Below, one piece after another: positions 17,379 through 27,556 of a stretch of 64,000 nt of DNA. This DNA comes from Ectopseudomonas khazarica. GTDB lineage: Bacteria > Pseudomonadota > Gammaproteobacteria > Pseudomonadales > Pseudomonadaceae. Under the pieces are notes generated by a model that was not told the DNA's origin, did no database searches, and saw nothing but the letters and a program-made list of their open reading frames with translations. Made by a program: the position numbers and the translations under genes. The stretch lies in NCBI RefSeq assembly GCF_004521985.1, contig NZ_SBHZ01000001.1, forward strand, positions 124,001-188,000. Reading direction: 5' to 3'. Within the stretch, counting starts at the first letter, position 1; each line of letters starts with the position of its first letter.

Positions 17379-17656
17379 GACGAGAGCTCCATCTGCAGGT
17401 GCTGGATAGGCTGAGTCTACTGCGAGCGGAGCGGCTTGCCCGGCAAGGCGACCAATGGTCGAAGTTGCCGGCCGTTGGCTACTGGTTGGCGTTTTTTATT
17501 GAATTTTGACGCCGGCCTGCTGACACCTGAGGCGTGCCAGGCGGTACAGTTACTCTCGGCAAGCGAGCCGAACTGTCACTGTGCTGGTGCGTCGGCCTCT
17601 CCTAGAATGGCCGGCTGCGGTCGACGCGTTCAGTCGACCGCGCTGCTGAGGTCGCC

Positions 17657-18625
17657 ATGCACATTTCCTCCGGCCGCTGGATGTACGGCCTGCTTCTCGC
17701 CCTGCTCACATCGCTGCTCTGGGGCATCCTGCCGATCAAACTGAAAGAAGTCCTGCAGGTCATGGACCCGGTCACGGTCACCTGGTACCGCCTGACGGTG
17801 GCGGGTTCGCTGCTGCTGGCCTACCTCGCCGCCGCTCGCCGCCTGCCACGTTTCCGCCCGCTGGGGCGCAAGGGCGCCTGGCTGCTGGCCCTGGCCATCG
17901 GCGGGCTGACGGCGAACTATGTGCTGTACCTGGTCGGGCTCAGGCTGTTGAGCCCCGGCACCACGCAACTGGTGATCCAGGTGGCGCCGATCCTGCTGCT
18001 GATCAGCAGCCTGTTCATCTTCCGCGAACGCTTCAGCCTGGGTCAGGCGCTGGGCCTGGTGGTGATGCTGCTGGGCTTCGGCCTGTTCTTCAATCAGCGC
18101 CTGGGCGAGCTGCTGACGTCGCTGACGACCTATACCACCGGCGTACTGACCGTGCTCGCCGCCGCCTTCGTCTGGACCTTCTACGGTCTGGCGCAGAAGC
18201 AGCTGCTGACGCTGTGGAGTTCGGTGCAGGTGATGATGGTCATCTACCTGTCCTGCGCCTTGCTGCTGACGCCCTGGGCGCAGCCGCTGCAGGTGCTGGA
18301 GCTGAGCCCGCTGCAAGGCTGGCTGCTGTTGGCCTGCTGCCTCAATACCCTGGTGGCCTACGGCGCCTTCGCCGAGGCGCTGGCGCACTGGGAAGCGTCG
18401 CGGGTCAGTGCCACCCTGGCGCTGACGCCGCTGGTGACCTTCGTGTCCGTGGCGCTGGCGTCCACCTGGTGGCCGGACCACGTGCTGCCCGAGGCGGTCA
18501 ACTGGATCGCCTACGCCGGTGCGGTGGTGGTGGTGCTCGGCTCCGCCCTGACCGCCCTCGGCCCCTCGCTGATGGCCAGCCTGCGTGCGCGCAAGGCCAG
18601 GCGCCTGGCGGCCACGCAGGCCTGA
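17657..18625 (+). CDS. DMT-superfamily (EamA) transporter
   Basis: A 322-residue inner-membrane protein with about ten hydrophobic segments arranged as two EamA repeats (first beginning GLLLALLTSLLWGILPIKLK, second beginning TGVLTVLAAAFVWTFYGLAQ), the architecture of drug/metabolite exporters such as RhtA or RarD. Substrate is unknown. The start at 17657 follows directly on a GAGGTCGCC site. It converges with the Lrp-type regulator, whose stop abuts its own; the 278 bases upstream of it hold no gene. An amino-acid or amino-acid-like exporter would suit the Lrp and catabolic genes next door, but that is inference. Confidence 0.88.
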   Translation: MHISSGRWMYGLLLALLTSLLWGILPIKLKEVLQVMDPVTVTWYRLTVAGSLLLAYLAAARRLPRFRPLGRKGAWLLALAIGGLTANYVLYLVGLRLLSPGTTQLVIQVAPILLLISSLFIFRERFSLGQALGLVVMLLGFGLFFNQRLGELLTSLTTYTTGVLTVLAAAFVWTFYGLAQKQLLTLWSSVQVMMVIYLSCALLLTPWAQPLQVLELSPLQGWLLLACCLNTLVAYGAFAEALAHWEASRVSATLALTPLVTFVSVALASTWWPDHVLPEAVNWIAYAGAVVVVLGSALTALGPSLMASLRARKARRLAATQA

Positions 18626-19093
18626 TCAGTCCAGCGGCAGTTCGGTGGTACGTTTGACCTCGCTCATGGCGATGTGCGAATGCGCTTCGTGCACATGCGG
18701 GCGCTGCAGCAGGTGGTCGCGCAGGAAGCGCTCGTAGTCGGCGATGTCCTTGGCCACCACCTTGAGCAGGTAGTCCGAGCTGCCGGCCATGCTGTAGCAC
18801 TCCAGCACCTGGGGATAGCCGACCACGGCCTGTTCGAACTCATCCAGATTGCCGCGACCGTGCGCCGACAGCTTGATGTCGACGAACACGGTGATGCCGA
18901 AACCCAGGCGCTTGTGGCTGAGCAGCGCGACCTTGCGCTCGATCAGCCCGTCTTCCTGCATGCGGTGGATGCGCCGCCAGCAGGGTGACTGCGACAGCTC
19001 GACCTTCTCGGCCACCTCGGCGGCGGAGAGGTCGGCATTGTGTTGCAGCAGGCGGAGAATCCTGCGGTCGATGGCGCTGAGCTTATCCTGCAT
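18626..19093 (-). CDS. Lrp/AsnC-family transcriptional regulator
   Basis: A 155-residue feast/famine regulator. The N-terminal winged HTH (LSAIDRRILRLLQHNADLSA, then LSQSPCWRRIHRMQEDGLI) is followed by the RAM ligand-binding domain (VLECYSMAGSSDYLLKVVAK). I chose the ATG at 19093 because GGAAAT lies just upstream and the HTH spacing fits; in-frame ATGs at 19105 and 19150 are alternatives. It is divergent from the indolepyruvate oxidoreductase gene with 198 bases between them, so it is the likely regulator of that gene in response to an amino acid, comparable to BkdR control of branched-chain catabolism. Confidence 0.9.
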   Translation of the reverse strand: MQDKLSAIDRRILRLLQHNADLSAAEVAEKVELSQSPCWRRIHRMQEDGLIERKVALLSHKRLGFGITVFVDIKLSAHGRGNLDEFEQAVVGYPQVLECYSMAGSSDYLLKVVAKDIADYERFLRDHLLQRPHVHEAHSHIAMSEVKRTTELPLD

Positions 19094-19291
19094 GACTATT
19101 TCCATTTTCTTGTGATTGTTGGAAGGATCATGCGAAGTATTGTCCTGCAATCTGAAAAATAGAAAGAAAAAAGCGGAACCCTCCAGTCATGCTTTAGGCA
19201 AATCCGTCGTGGTGATCCTGCGGCCGGATGCAACGGAGCGCGTTTACCGTCGCGCTCCTCGTGCTCGCCATAAGAATAAAAGGAGCGCTCC

Positions 19292-22200
19292 ATGTCCCTG
19301 GCCGAAATCCGCCTGGATGACAAATATCGCCTCGCTACCGGTCACCTCTACCTGACCGGCACCCAGGCCCTGACCCGCCTGCCCATGCTGCAGAAGCAGC
19401 GTGACGCCGCCTTCGGTCTGAATACCGCGTGTTTCATCTCCGGCTATCGCGGCTCGCCCCTGGGCGGCCTGGACAAGAGCCTGTGGGACGCGCGCGACTA
19501 CCTCAAGCAGAACCACATCCACTTCCAGCCGGGCGTCAACGAGGAACTCGGGGCGACGGCCGTGTGGGGCAGCCAGCAGGCCAACCTGTTCCCGGGGGCA
19601 CGCTACGACGGCGTGTTCGCCATGTGGTATGGCAAGGGGCCGGGGGTGGACCGCAGCGGCGACGTGTTCAAGCATGGCAACTCGGCCGGCGTTTCCAAGC
19701 ACGGCGGCGTGCTGCTGCTGGCGGGCGACGACCATGGCTGCAAGTCCTCGACCATCGCTCACCAGAGCGAGCATGCCTTCATCGCCGCGTCGATTCCGGT
19801 GCTCAATCCGGCCAACGTTCAGGAGGTCCTGGACTACGGCATCATCGGCTGGGAGCTGTCGCGCTACAGCGGTTGCTGGGTGGCGCTGAAGACCATCGCC
19901 GAGAACGTCGACTCCTCGGCCGTGGTGGATGTCGACCCACTGCGCGTGCAGGTGAAGATTCCCGAGGATTTTCAGCTGCCCGAGGATGGCGTGCACATCC
20001 GCTGGCCGGACCCGCCCCTGGCGCAGGAGAAGCGCCTCAACGTCTACAAGATCTATGCAGCTCGCGCGTTCGCGCTGGCCAACAACCTCAACCAGGTGAA
20101 GCTCGATTCGCCGAACCCGCGGCTGGGCATCATCACCACCGGCAAGTCCTACCTGGACGTGCGCCAGGCCCTGGATGACCTGGGTCTGGACGAGGCGCTG
20201 TGCGCCAAGGTCGGTCTGCGCGTGCTCAAGGTCGGCATGAGCTGGCCGCTGGAGCCGGTGTCCGTGCACCAGTTCGCCGAAGGGCTGGACGAAATCCTGG
20301 TGGTGGAGGAGAAGCGCAGCATCATCGAGGACCAGCTCACCGGTCAGCTCTACAACTGGCCGGTGGGCAAGCGCCCGCGCGTGGTCGGCGAGTTCGACGA
20401 GGAGGGCGGTTCCCTGCTGCCCAACCTGGGCGAGCTGACCCCGGCGATGATCGCCCGGGTGATCGCCAAGCGCCTGGCGCCGATCTACAGCAGCCCGGTC
20501 ATCGAGGAACGCCTGGCCTTCCTCGACGCCAAGGAAAAGGCCCTGGCCGCGCCCAAGCACAAGACCGTGCGCACCCCACACTTCTGCTCCGGCTGCCCGC
20601 ACAACAGCTCGACCAAGGTACCGGAAGGCAGCCGCGCGCTCGGCGGCATCGGTTGCCACTACATGACCCAGTGGATGGATCGCAGCACCGACACCTTCAC
20701 CCAGATGGGCGGTGAGGGCGCGACCTGGATCGGCCAGGCTCCCTTCACCGACACGCCGCACGTGTTCCAGAACCTGGGCGACGGCACCTACTTCCACTCC
20801 GGGCACCTGGCCTTGCGTGCCGCCGTCGCGTCCGGGGTCAACATCACCTACAAGATCCTCTACAACGACGCGGTGGCCATGACCGGCGGCCAGCCCATCG
20901 ACGGCGAGCTGCGCATCGACCAGCTCAGCCAGCAGGTGCATGCCGAGGGCGTCAAACGCATCGCTCTGGTCAGCGACGAGCCGGACAAGTACCCGACCCG
21001 CGCCACCTTCGCGCCGGGCGTGACCTTCCATCACCGCCGCGAACTGGACGCCGTGCAGCGTGAGCTGCGCGAGTTCAAGGGCGTTTCGGTGATTCTCTAC
21101 GACCAGACCTGCGCGACCGAAAAGCGCCGTCGGCGCAAGCGCGGCAAGCTGGTCGACCCGGCCAAGCGCGTGTTCATCAACCCGGACGTGTGCGAAGGCT
21201 GCGGCGATTGCAGCGTCAAGTCCAACTGCCTGTCGGTGCTGCCGCTGGAGACCGAACTGGGGCGCAAGCGCGAGATCGACCAGAGCGCCTGCAACAAGGA
21301 CTACAGCTGCCTCGAGGGTTTCTGCCCGAGCTTCGTCACCGTGCATGGCGGCGGCTTGCGCAAGCCCGAGGCCGTGGGCCTGGGTGCCCTGTTCATCGCC
21401 TTGCCGGAGCCGAAACAGCCTGCGCTGACGCGTCCCTGGAACATTCTGCTGCCCGGTGTGGGCGGCAGCGGCGTGACCACCGTCGGTGCGCTGCTGGGCA
21501 TGGCCGCGCATATCGAAGGCAAGGGCTGCACCGTACTCGACCAGGCCGGCCTGGCGCAGAAGTTCGGCCCGGTGATCACCCATATCCGCATCGCCGCGCG
21601 GCAGAGCGATATCTACGCGGTGCGCATCGCGGCCGGGGAAACCGACCTGTTGCTGGGGTGCGACCTGGTGGTGGCTTCCAGCGAGGAGTCGCTGGCCAAG
21701 CTGAATGACAAGATCGCCCACGCGGTGATCAACAGTCACGAGTCGGCCACGGCCGAATTCACCCGCAACCCCGATGCCCAGGTGCCGGGCGCGGCGATGC
21801 GCGAGGCGATCAGCGAGGCGGTGGGCGAGGGCAAGACCCGCTTTGTCGATGCAACGCGCCTGGCCACGCGCCTGCTCGGCGACAGCATCGCCACCAACCT
21901 GTTCATGCTCGGTTTTGCCTACCAGCGCGGCCTGGTGCCGGTTTCGGCCGAGGCCATCGACAAGGCCATCGAGCTCAATGGCGTGGCCGTGCAGTTGAAC
22001 CAGCAGGCGTTCCTCTGGGGGCGGCGCGCGGCACATGACATGGCTGCGGTGGAGAAGCTCGCCGCGCCCAAGGTGGTCGAGGCTCCGCATTGCAGCACGC
22101 TGGACGAGATCGTCGCCGACCGCATGCAGCGCCTGAGCCTGTACCAGAACGGCGCCTACGCCGAACGTTACCGGGCGCTGGTCGAGCGCGTGCGCCAGGC

Positions 22201-22759
22201 GGATAGCGACGCCGGGCAGGCGCTGAGCAAGGCGGTCGCGCGTTATTACTTCAAGCTGCTGGCCTACAAGGACGAGTACGAAGTGGCGCGGCTGTACAGC
22301 GAGGCGACGTTCCGCAAGCGCCTGGAAGAGCAGTTCGAGGGCGACTACCAGTTGCAGTTCCACCTGGCACCGAGCTGGTTGAGCAAGCCCGATGCGGTGA
22401 CCGGCGAGCCGCGCAAGCGCAGCTTCGGTCCCTGGATGCTCAAGGCGTTCGCGCTGCTGGCGCGCTTCAAGTTCCTCCGCGGTACGGTGCTCGACCCCTT
22501 TGGGCACAGCACCGAGCGACGTCTGGAACGTGAGCTGATCGAGGAGTACGAGGCCAACCTGGCTTACCTGCTCAGCGAACTGAACGCGGACAACTACCGC
22601 ACCGCCGTGGCGCTGGCCGAACTGCCGGAGCAGGTGCGCGGCTATGGCCACGTCAAGGAAGCCGCCATGGCCAAGGTGCGCGAGCAGGCCGTGCAGCTCA
22701 AGGCCCGCATGACCGTCAGCGAGATCGCGGCGGTGCAGCTGTTCGAACCGGCTGCCTGA
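19292..22759 (+). CDS. Fused indolepyruvate ferredoxin oxidoreductase (IorA-IorB type)
   Basis: This 1155-residue thiamine-diphosphate enzyme oxidatively decarboxylates aryl (indole-, phenyl-) or branched 2-oxo acids to acyl-CoA with reduced ferredoxin. Domain order: N-terminal pyrimidine domain ([13 protein letters not shown]), TPP-binding domain ([29 protein letters not shown]), a ferredoxin-like Fe-S domain ([13 protein letters not shown], then [12 protein letters not shown]), and a C-terminal gamma domain ([17 protein letters not shown]). It is the single-chain form common in proteobacteria, whereas the archaeal enzyme has separate chains. The GGAGCGCTCC stretch before the ATG supplies the ribosome site. 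With the amino-acid dehydrogenase downstream it forms an amino acid to 2-oxo acid to acyl-CoA route. Confidence 0.93.
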   Translation: MSLAEIRLDDKYRLATGHLYLTGTQALTRLPMLQKQRDAAFGLNTACFISGYRGSPLGGLDKSLWDARDYLKQNHIHFQPGVNEELGATAVWGSQQANLFPGARYDGVFAMWYGKGPGVDRSGDVFKHGNSAGVSKHGGVLLLAGDDHGCKSSTIAHQSEHAFIAASIPVLNPANVQEVLDYGIIGWELSRYSGCWVALKTIAENVDSSAVVDVDPLRVQVKIPEDFQLPEDGVHIRWPDPPLAQEKRLNVYKIYAARAFALANNLNQVKLDSPNPRLGIITTGKSYLDVRQALDDLGLDEALCAKVGLRVLKVGMSWPLEPVSVHQFAEGLDEILVVEEKRSIIEDQLTGQLYNWPVGKRPRVVGEFDEEGGSLLPNLGELTPAMIARVIAKRLAPIYSSPVIEERLAFLDAKEKALAAPKHKTVRTPHFCSGCPHNSSTKVPEGSRALGGIGCHYMTQWMDRSTDTFTQMGGEGATWIGQAPFTDTPHVFQNLGDGTYFHSGHLALRAAVASGVNITYKILYNDAVAMTGGQPIDGELRIDQLSQQVHAEGVKRIALVSDEPDKYPTRATFAPGVTFHHRRELDAVQRELREFKGVSVILYDQTCATEKRRRRKRGKLVDPAKRVFINPDVCEGCGDCSVKSNCLSVLPLETELGRKREIDQSACNKDYSCLEGFCPSFVTVHGGGLRKPEAVGLGALFIALPEPKQPALTRPWNILLPGVGGSGVTTVGALLGMAAHIEGKGCTVLDQAGLAQKFGPVITHIRIAARQSDIYAVRIAAGETDLLLGCDLVVASSEESLAKLNDKIAHAVINSHESATAEFTRNPDAQVPGAAMREAISEAVGEGKTRFVDATRLATRLLGDSIATNLFMLGFAYQRGLVPVSAEAIDKAIELNGVAVQLNQQAFLWGRRAAHDMAAVEKLAAPKVVEAPHCSTLDEIVADRMQRLSLYQNGAYAERYRALVERVRQADSDAGQALSKAVARYYFKLLAYKDEYEVARLYSEATFRKRLEEQFEGDYQLQFHLAPSWLSKPDAVTGEPRKRSFGPWMLKAFALLARFKFLRGTVLDPFGHSTERRLERELIEEYEANLAYLLSELNADNYRTAVALAELPEQVRGYGHVKEAAMAKVREQAVQLKARMTVSEIAAVQLFEPAA

Positions 22760-22778
22760 TTCTTCAACCATCCACCTT

Positions 22779-22814
22779 GCCACCCCCTCCCGTGCGGGAG
22801 GGGGATGGCCTTTT
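22779..22814 (+). terminator. Rho-independent terminator between oxidoreductase and dehydrogenase genes
   Basis: A 9-bp G/C stem, ccccctccc (22783-22791) with gggaggggg (22796-22804), loop gtgc, flanked by pairing gcca/tggc and followed by cttttac. It is strong enough to end or attenuate transcription only 26 bases before the next start codon. Confidence 0.8.
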
Positions 22815-22839
22815 ACGATCTGAATACCGAGGTGATTCG

Positions 22840-23952
22840 ATGTCCGTCTTCACTCATGTCGACTTCGACCAGCACGAACAGGTGGTCTACGGCCACGACC
22901 AGGCCAGCGGCCTGAAAGCCATCATCGCCATTCACGACAGCACGCTCGGCCCGGCGCTCGGCGGTTGCCGCATGTGGAACTACGCCAACGACGACGAGGC
23001 CCTGCGCGATGTGCTGCGTCTGTCACGTGGCATGACCTACAAGTCTGCGCTGGCGCGTCTGCCGCTCGGAGGAGGCAAGGCGGTGATCATCGGCGACCCG
23101 CACCGCGGCAAGAGCGAGGCGCTGTTCCAGGCCATGGGCGACTTCGTCGACAGCCTGGGCGGACGCTACGTCACCGCGGCGGACTCCGGCACCGGCGTGA
23201 ACGAGATGCGCATCATGGCCGAGCGCACGCGCCATGTCGCCGGTGCCGGGCAGCGCGAGGCCTTCGGCGGTGGCAGCCGCGATGGCGACCCATCGCCGTC
23301 CACGGCCTATGGCGTGTTCATCGGCATCCAGGCCGCTGTCGCGCATCGCATGGGGCGGGCGGATCTGAATGGCATCCGCGTGGCCATCCAGGGAGTGGGG
23401 CAGGTCGGTTTCCACCTGGCCAGGTTGCTCCGCGAGGCCGGTGCGCAACTGTGGGTGACGGACATCTTCGAGGCCAACGTGCAACGTGCGGTCGCTCAGC
23501 TGGGGGCCACGGCTGTCGACCAGAACGCGATCTACGGCCTCGACGTCGACGTGTTCGCCCCCTGCGCACTGGGCGCGATCATCAATCTGCAGAGCCTCGA
23601 GAACCTGCGTGCGCCGATCATCGCCGGCGCGGCCAACAACCAGCTGGCCGACGCCAGCCTGGCCGAGCTGCTGCGCCGCCGTGACTGCCTGTATGCGCCG
23701 GACTACGCGATCAATGCCGGCGGCATCATCGATGTCTGCTACGAGCGCACCGGTGGCAGCGCCGCCGAACTCAAGGCACATATCGAGAGCATCGGCCCGA
23801 CCCTGACGGAAATCTTCCAGCGCGCCGAACGGGAAGGCGAGACGACCACCGCGATAGCCGACCGCATGGCGCTGGAGCGCCTGCACGGTGGTGTGCCCAG
23901 CGTGCGTGCCTCGACAGCCTCTGCGGCGGTTGCCCACGGCTGGCAGCGCTAG
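22840..23952 (+). CDS. Glu/Leu/Phe/Val dehydrogenase family protein (leucine/phenylalanine dehydrogenase-like)
   Basis: A 370-residue NAD-dependent amino-acid dehydrogenase that reversibly deaminates a hydrophobic amino acid to its 2-oxo acid. The ATG at 22840 follows GAGGTG. Catalytic-domain motifs include [10 protein letters not shown], the lysine motif [10 protein letters not shown], and [10 protein letters not shown]; the Rossmann domain shows [13 protein letters not shown] with an acidic residue (VTD) ending the second strand, typical of NAD preference. Length (about 350-370) matches leucine and phenylalanine dehydrogenases and is shorter than glutamate dehydrogenases. It supplies the 2-oxo acid substrate of the preceding ferredoxin oxidoreductase; valine, leucine or phenylalanine are all possible. 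Confidence 0.9.
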   Translation: MSVFTHVDFDQHEQVVYGHDQASGLKAIIAIHDSTLGPALGGCRMWNYANDDEALRDVLRLSRGMTYKSALARLPLGGGKAVIIGDPHRGKSEALFQAMGDFVDSLGGRYVTAADSGTGVNEMRIMAERTRHVAGAGQREAFGGGSRDGDPSPSTAYGVFIGIQAAVAHRMGRADLNGIRVAIQGVGQVGFHLARLLREAGAQLWVTDIFEANVQRAVAQLGATAVDQNAIYGLDVDVFAPCALGAIINLQSLENLRAPIIAGAANNQLADASLAELLRRRDCLYAPDYAINAGGIIDVCYERTGGSAAELKAHIESIGPTLTEIFQRAEREGETTTAIADRMALERLHGGVPSVRASTASAAVAHGWQR

Positions 23953-24028
23953 GCCGCGAACGGATCGCGACATGACAAACGCGCCGGTCGTCGCTAAGAT
24001 GCCGCCCGGCCGTTGCGAATACGGCCGT

Positions 24029-24103
24029 GTCCCCTTAGTTCAACGGATAGAATAAGCCCCTCCTAAGGGCTAGATGCTGGTTCGATTCCAGCAGGGGACG
24101 CCA
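24029..24103 (+). tRNA. tRNA-Arg (anticodon CCT)
   Basis: A complete cloverleaf: acceptor gtcccct pairs with aggggac at the 3' end, the anticodon arm is agccc-ctcctaa-gggct with anticodon CCT, the T-loop is ttcgatt, and a CCA is encoded. A 7-bp hairpin (cggccgt/acggccg, 24007-24027) sits immediately before it. The gene separates core-like genes from the siderophore locus; tRNA 3' ends are common integration sites, but I see no repeat of this 3' end elsewhere in the window. Confidence 0.97.
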
Positions 24104-24387
24104 TCTTCTTTTTCGCCGATCTGGCGTGCTTCTCCTCCTTAGCTCCCTGATTCTGCATGAGCGACCTTCGCTCGCCATGCCGTCCAGTCGCCTCGCTGTA
24201 TCCCTCTCTTCGCTGTCGCTTCGCAGATCCAGAGCATGCTGTCTCTGGATGCCTCGCTGCGTCTTCTTTCTGGTCGGCAAGGGCTCTAGAACGCACCTTC
24301 TGCGCCCCGCTTGGCTGTCCCGGTCCCGGTTTGTCAGTCCTGTGCTAAAGCGCTCGTCCCGATATGAGTATTTATTCTTATACGCTA

Positions 24388-24404
24388 TTGCAAATCATTA
24401 TCAC
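24388..24404 (+). promoter_or_regulatory. Fur box upstream of the N-hydroxylase operon
   Basis: ttgcaaatcattatcac matches the GCAAAT-CATTATC type of Fur site (consensus gataatgataatcattatc) and lies 36 bases before the operon's first ATG, overlapping the probable promoter. It predicts iron repression of the alcaligin-like genes. The rest of the 336 bases between the tRNA and this operon holds no gene; an 8-bp hairpin atccagag/ctctggat lies at 24227-24250. Confidence 0.8.
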
Positions 24405-24439
24405 TGAGCTCTAGTATCGGCCCACTTTCATCCGGACTG

Positions 24440-25786
24440 ATGAGGCGCAACGTGACCACGGAACTGCCCTACGACTTCATTGCAATAGGCATCGGGCCTT
24501 TCAATCTCGGGCTGGCATGCCTTGCGGAGCCTCTGGGAACCCGCAGCCTGTTCCTCGACAGGAAGGCCGAATTCAGCTGGCACCCCGGCATGCTGCTGGA
24601 CGGCACCACGTTACAGAATCCCTTCCTCGCCGATCTGGTCTCGATGGCCGATCCCACCAGTCGTTTCAGCTACCTCAACTACTGCAAGCAGCAAGGCCGC
24701 TTGTACAACTACTACATCCGCGAGAACTGGTACCTGTCGCGTCAGGAATTCGATCGTTACTGCAAATGGGCGGCGGCGCAGCTCGACAACCTGCGCTACC
24801 AGCACGACGTGCAGGAGGTCTGGTACGACGAGTCGCTGCCTGGCTACGTGCTGGCCGGTGTGCGCGGCGATACCGGCGAGGGTTTCCAGTACCGCTGTCG
24901 CAAGCTGGTGATCGGTATCGGTGGTGTGCCGCACATTCCTGTCTGCTGCAGCCCCGGCGACGCTCGCCAGGCGGTGCATACCTCGGGTTATCTGGACAGC
25001 AGGGAGGCACTGCAGCGCTGTCGCAGTATCACGGTGATCGGCAGCGGACAGAGTGGCGCGGAAGTGTTTCAGGACTTGCTGGAGCAAGCCCCGCAGCATG
25101 GATACCAGCTGAACTGGGTGACCCGTGCGCCGCGCTTCTTCCAGATGGAGAATGCCAAGCTCACCCTCGAGTTGATCTCGCCGGACTATGGTCGCTATTT
25201 CTATGGCCTGGGCGAGGGGGTCAAGCAGCAGATCCTCGACGACCAGCGCAGTATCTACAACGGTATCAATCAGTCGCTGATCGAGCGCATCTACCAGACC
25301 CTCGATGAGCGCCAGCAGCAGGGACTCTCCGGTGCCAGGCTGCTGCCGAATCTGGCGTTGCAGCAATGTCGGCGCGAGGGTGGCGGCCAGTGGCAGCTGG
25401 AGTTCCAGCATGGCCAGACGGGTGCCCGCTATGGTCACGCGACGGATGGCCTGGTGTTCGCGACCGGTTATCGCTACCAGCTGCCGAGTTTCATCGAGGG
25501 CATTCGTGCGCGCATTCGCTGGGATGCGCAGGGGCGCTACGCAGCGTCGCCGAACTGGGCGGTAGATCATCAGGATCGCGAGATCTACGTGCAGAACGTC
25601 GGCTTGCACAGTCATGGCCTGACCAACCCGGATCTCGGTCTGGCGTGCTGGCGCAATGGCCGGCTGCTCAACGAGCTGACCGGGCGCGATGCCTATCCCT
25701 GCGAAGCGCGTACCACCTACCAGGACTTCCAGCCGCCAGCCGACAGCGGTTTCGTTGCGCTCGGGCCGGGGAGCGCCTCTGCATGA
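24440..25786 (+). CDS. Siderophore N-hydroxylase (ornithine/lysine/putrescine N-monooxygenase, AlcA/PvdA/IucD family)
   Basis: This flavin monooxygenase hydroxylates the terminal amine of ornithine, lysine or a diamine, the first step to a hydroxamate ligand. The 448-residue protein has the FAD motif AIGIGPFNLGLA near residue 17, the NADPH motif TVIGSGQSGAEVFQDLLE near residue 197, and the late DGLVFATGY motif. Length and motifs cannot separate ornithine from putrescine specificity; the following genes match the Bordetella alcaligin set, which favours a diamine. The ATG at 24440 has no clear ribosome site; an in-frame GTG at 24452 is preceded by TGAGG at good spacing and may be the real start. 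The stop overlaps the transporter start (ATGA). Confidence 0.9.
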   Translation: MRRNVTTELPYDFIAIGIGPFNLGLACLAEPLGTRSLFLDRKAEFSWHPGMLLDGTTLQNPFLADLVSMADPTSRFSYLNYCKQQGRLYNYYIRENWYLSRQEFDRYCKWAAAQLDNLRYQHDVQEVWYDESLPGYVLAGVRGDTGEGFQYRCRKLVIGIGGVPHIPVCCSPGDARQAVHTSGYLDSREALQRCRSITVIGSGQSGAEVFQDLLEQAPQHGYQLNWVTRAPRFFQMENAKLTLELISPDYGRYFYGLGEGVKQQILDDQRSIYNGINQSLIERIYQTLDERQQQGLSGARLLPNLALQQCRREGGGQWQLEFQHGQTGARYGHATDGLVFATGYRYQLPSFIEGIRARIRWDAQGRYAASPNWAVDHQDREIYVQNVGLHSHGLTNPDLGLACWRNGRLLNELTGRDAYPCEARTTYQDFQPPADSGFVALGPGSASA

Positions 25787-26982
25787 ATCTGCGTACCACC
25801 ATTCTGATCATGTCGGGCTTCGGCGTGATCAGCGATTCGATTCTGATCGCGTTCTACCCGCAATTCTTCGAGACCCGTTACGGCGTGACCAGTCCGGTGC
25901 ATGTGGGCGCCTACATCGCCGCCATCTCGATTGCGGTGATGTGCATGTTGCCCGTCTGGGCGCGTGTCGCCAGGCGTATCGAGACCATGCACCTGCTGTT
26001 CTACACCCAGGGAGTGGCTGCACTGTTCTGTCTGGCTTCGATCTGGGCGCCGAGCGTCGAGAGCTACTGGCTGCTCAGTCTGATGATGTTCATGACCAAG
26101 GCCAGTTACCTGCTGATGTTCCCCTACCTGATGCGCCTGGAGGCGCCAGAGAATCACAGCCTGGTGATCGGTCTGCTGTCGGTGGTCATCCACATCGGCG
26201 CGATCTTCGGTGCGGCTGTCGGCGGCATGGCGCTGGAGCAGTACGGGCCCAGCTTCTGCATCGCCCTGATGGCGGCCGGTGACCTGGCGCAGATGGCCCT
26301 GTGCCTGTACCTGATCCGCAGCGGGAAAGTGGTCAGGGTGCTCAGTCGCGAGGAGAAGACCGGTCAGGCACCGGTGCCGCGGCGTAGCCCGCAGGCGCTG
26401 TCGGCGCTGCTCAAGCTGTGCCTGCTGATGTTTCTCTTCGACTTCAGCGCCTATCTGGTACGGCCTTTCTTCACCCTGTACTGGGAGGCACGTACGGGGC
26501 TGCACGAGCCTCTGCTGACCGGCCTGGTGTTCGCCATCCCCGGCATCGTCGCCTTGCTCGCGCTGCTGCTCAAGCATCTGCTCGCGCAGTCACCGCGCTG
26601 GGTCGATCACACCCTGTTCAATCTGCTGCTCGGGGCATCGGGCCTGGCGCTGCAGGCCAGCGAGTCGCTGGAGCTGATCATCATCGGTCGCTGCCTGTAC
26701 GGGTGGGCGCTGTATCAGGTGATCGTCAAGCTCGAGGTCACTCTGTTCAAGGTCAGTACGCCGGATGCGTATGCCCGTGATTTCGGCGTCACCAACTTCT
26801 TCCAGAACCTTGGCGTGCTGCTGTCCTCGTTCGGCGCCGGGTTCCTGGTCAACCTGGTCGGTATTCCGCTGACCTTCGTCATCGCTGCGGCAGGCCTGCT
26901 GCTCACGGCGATCATCGACCGCGGCTGGTTCGGCGTCGATCGCCGGCATGCCGCTCAGGGAGAACTCTGCCATGCCAACTGA
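25783..26982 (+). CDS. MFS transporter, probable siderophore exporter (AlcS-like)
   Basis: A 399-residue major facilitator protein with about 12 hydrophobic segments (for example LLSVVIHIGAIFGAAVGGMA and LGVLLSSFGAGFLVNLVGIP). It overlaps the N-hydroxylase by 4 bases and the acyltransferase by 11 bases, so it is translationally coupled within the siderophore operon. In Bordetella the MFS protein AlcS exports alcaligin; position here supports export of the product of this operon. The frame is open well upstream to 25366, but the ATG at 25783 directly overlapping the previous stop gives a normal MFS N-terminus. Confidence 0.88.
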   Translation: MNLRTTILIMSGFGVISDSILIAFYPQFFETRYGVTSPVHVGAYIAAISIAVMCMLPVWARVARRIETMHLLFYTQGVAALFCLASIWAPSVESYWLLSLMMFMTKASYLLMFPYLMRLEAPENHSLVIGLLSVVIHIGAIFGAAVGGMALEQYGPSFCIALMAAGDLAQMALCLYLIRSGKVVRVLSREEKTGQAPVPRRSPQALSALLKLCLLMFLFDFSAYLVRPFFTLYWEARTGLHEPLLTGLVFAIPGIVALLALLLKHLLAQSPRWVDHTLFNLLLGASGLALQASESLELIIIGRCLYGWALYQVIVKLEVTLFKVSTPDAYARDFGVTNFFQNLGVLLSSFGAGFLVNLVGIPLTFVIAAAGLLLTAIIDRGWFGVDRRHAAQGELCHAN

Positions 26983-27556
26983 GGCCACAGTGTCGCGCCA
27001 TCCGCGTGCATCGCTAGACCCGCAATTCAGCCTGCGCCCGTTGCGTCTCGACGAGGATGTCGCGGTGATCCACCCCTGGTACCAGATGGACTACGCCCAT
27101 TACTGGAACATGCAGGACATGACCCTGGAGGCGACCCGCGACTTCTACGCCGATGCCATGGGGAGCGGCCACATGCGTGCCTTCATGGGCTGCTATCGAG
27201 GTACGCCAGCGTTCGTCATGGAGTGCTACGACCCCCGGCACGACCCGCTCGGTGAGCTCTATGCGGTGCAGCCTGGCGACCTCGGCATGCACTTTTTCGT
27301 CGGTCCGAGCAAGGAGCCGATTCGCCACTTCACCCGTGACGTGCTGCGCGCGGTGATGGCCTTCCTCTTCGACGAACTCGGTGCCCGCCGCGTGGTGGTG
27401 GAGCCGGACATTCGCAATCACAAGGTGCATCGCCTGAACCGTCTGGTCGGCTTCGTCGAGCAAGGCCCTGTCGATCTACCTGCCAAGACCGCTCTGCTGG
27501 CGTTCTGCACGCCCGCCGACTTCTTCCAATCACTTGAAGGATCAAGCCCGCTATGA
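26972..27556 (+). CDS. GNAT-family siderophore acyltransferase (AlcB/IucB-like)
   Basis: A 194-residue N-acyltransferase that would acylate the N-hydroxylated amine with an acyl-CoA (acetyl or succinyl). Family features are the HPWYQMDYAHYWNMQ segment, the LGMHFFVGPS motif, and RRVVVEPDIRNHKVHRLN with the acyl-CoA-binding region near the C-terminus. The ATG at 26972 follows AGGGAG; the longer frame to 26948 is not needed. It sits between exporter and NIS synthetase, as AlcB sits next to AlcC. Succinylation would be expected if the pathway is truly alcaligin-like. Confidence 0.88.
   Translation: MPTEATVSRHPRASLDPQFSLRPLRLDEDVAVIHPWYQMDYAHYWNMQDMTLEATRDFYADAMGSGHMRAFMGCYRGTPAFVMECYDPRHDPLGELYAVQPGDLGMHFFVGPSKEPIRHFTRDVLRAVMAFLFDELGARRVVVEPDIRNHKVHRLNRLVGFVEQGPVDLPAKTALLAFCTPADFFQSLEGSSPL

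Noticed and set aside
19244..22783. Minus-strand open frame of 1179 codons
   Set aside because: It is antisense to the fused oxidoreductase and has the His/Gln/Arg/Val-rich composition typical of GC-rich shadows; no domain is recognisable.
24035..24280. Minus-strand open frame of 81 codons
   Set aside because: It runs antisense through the tRNA-Arg gene and shows the familiar false-protein ending produced by antisense tRNA translation; no ribosome site.
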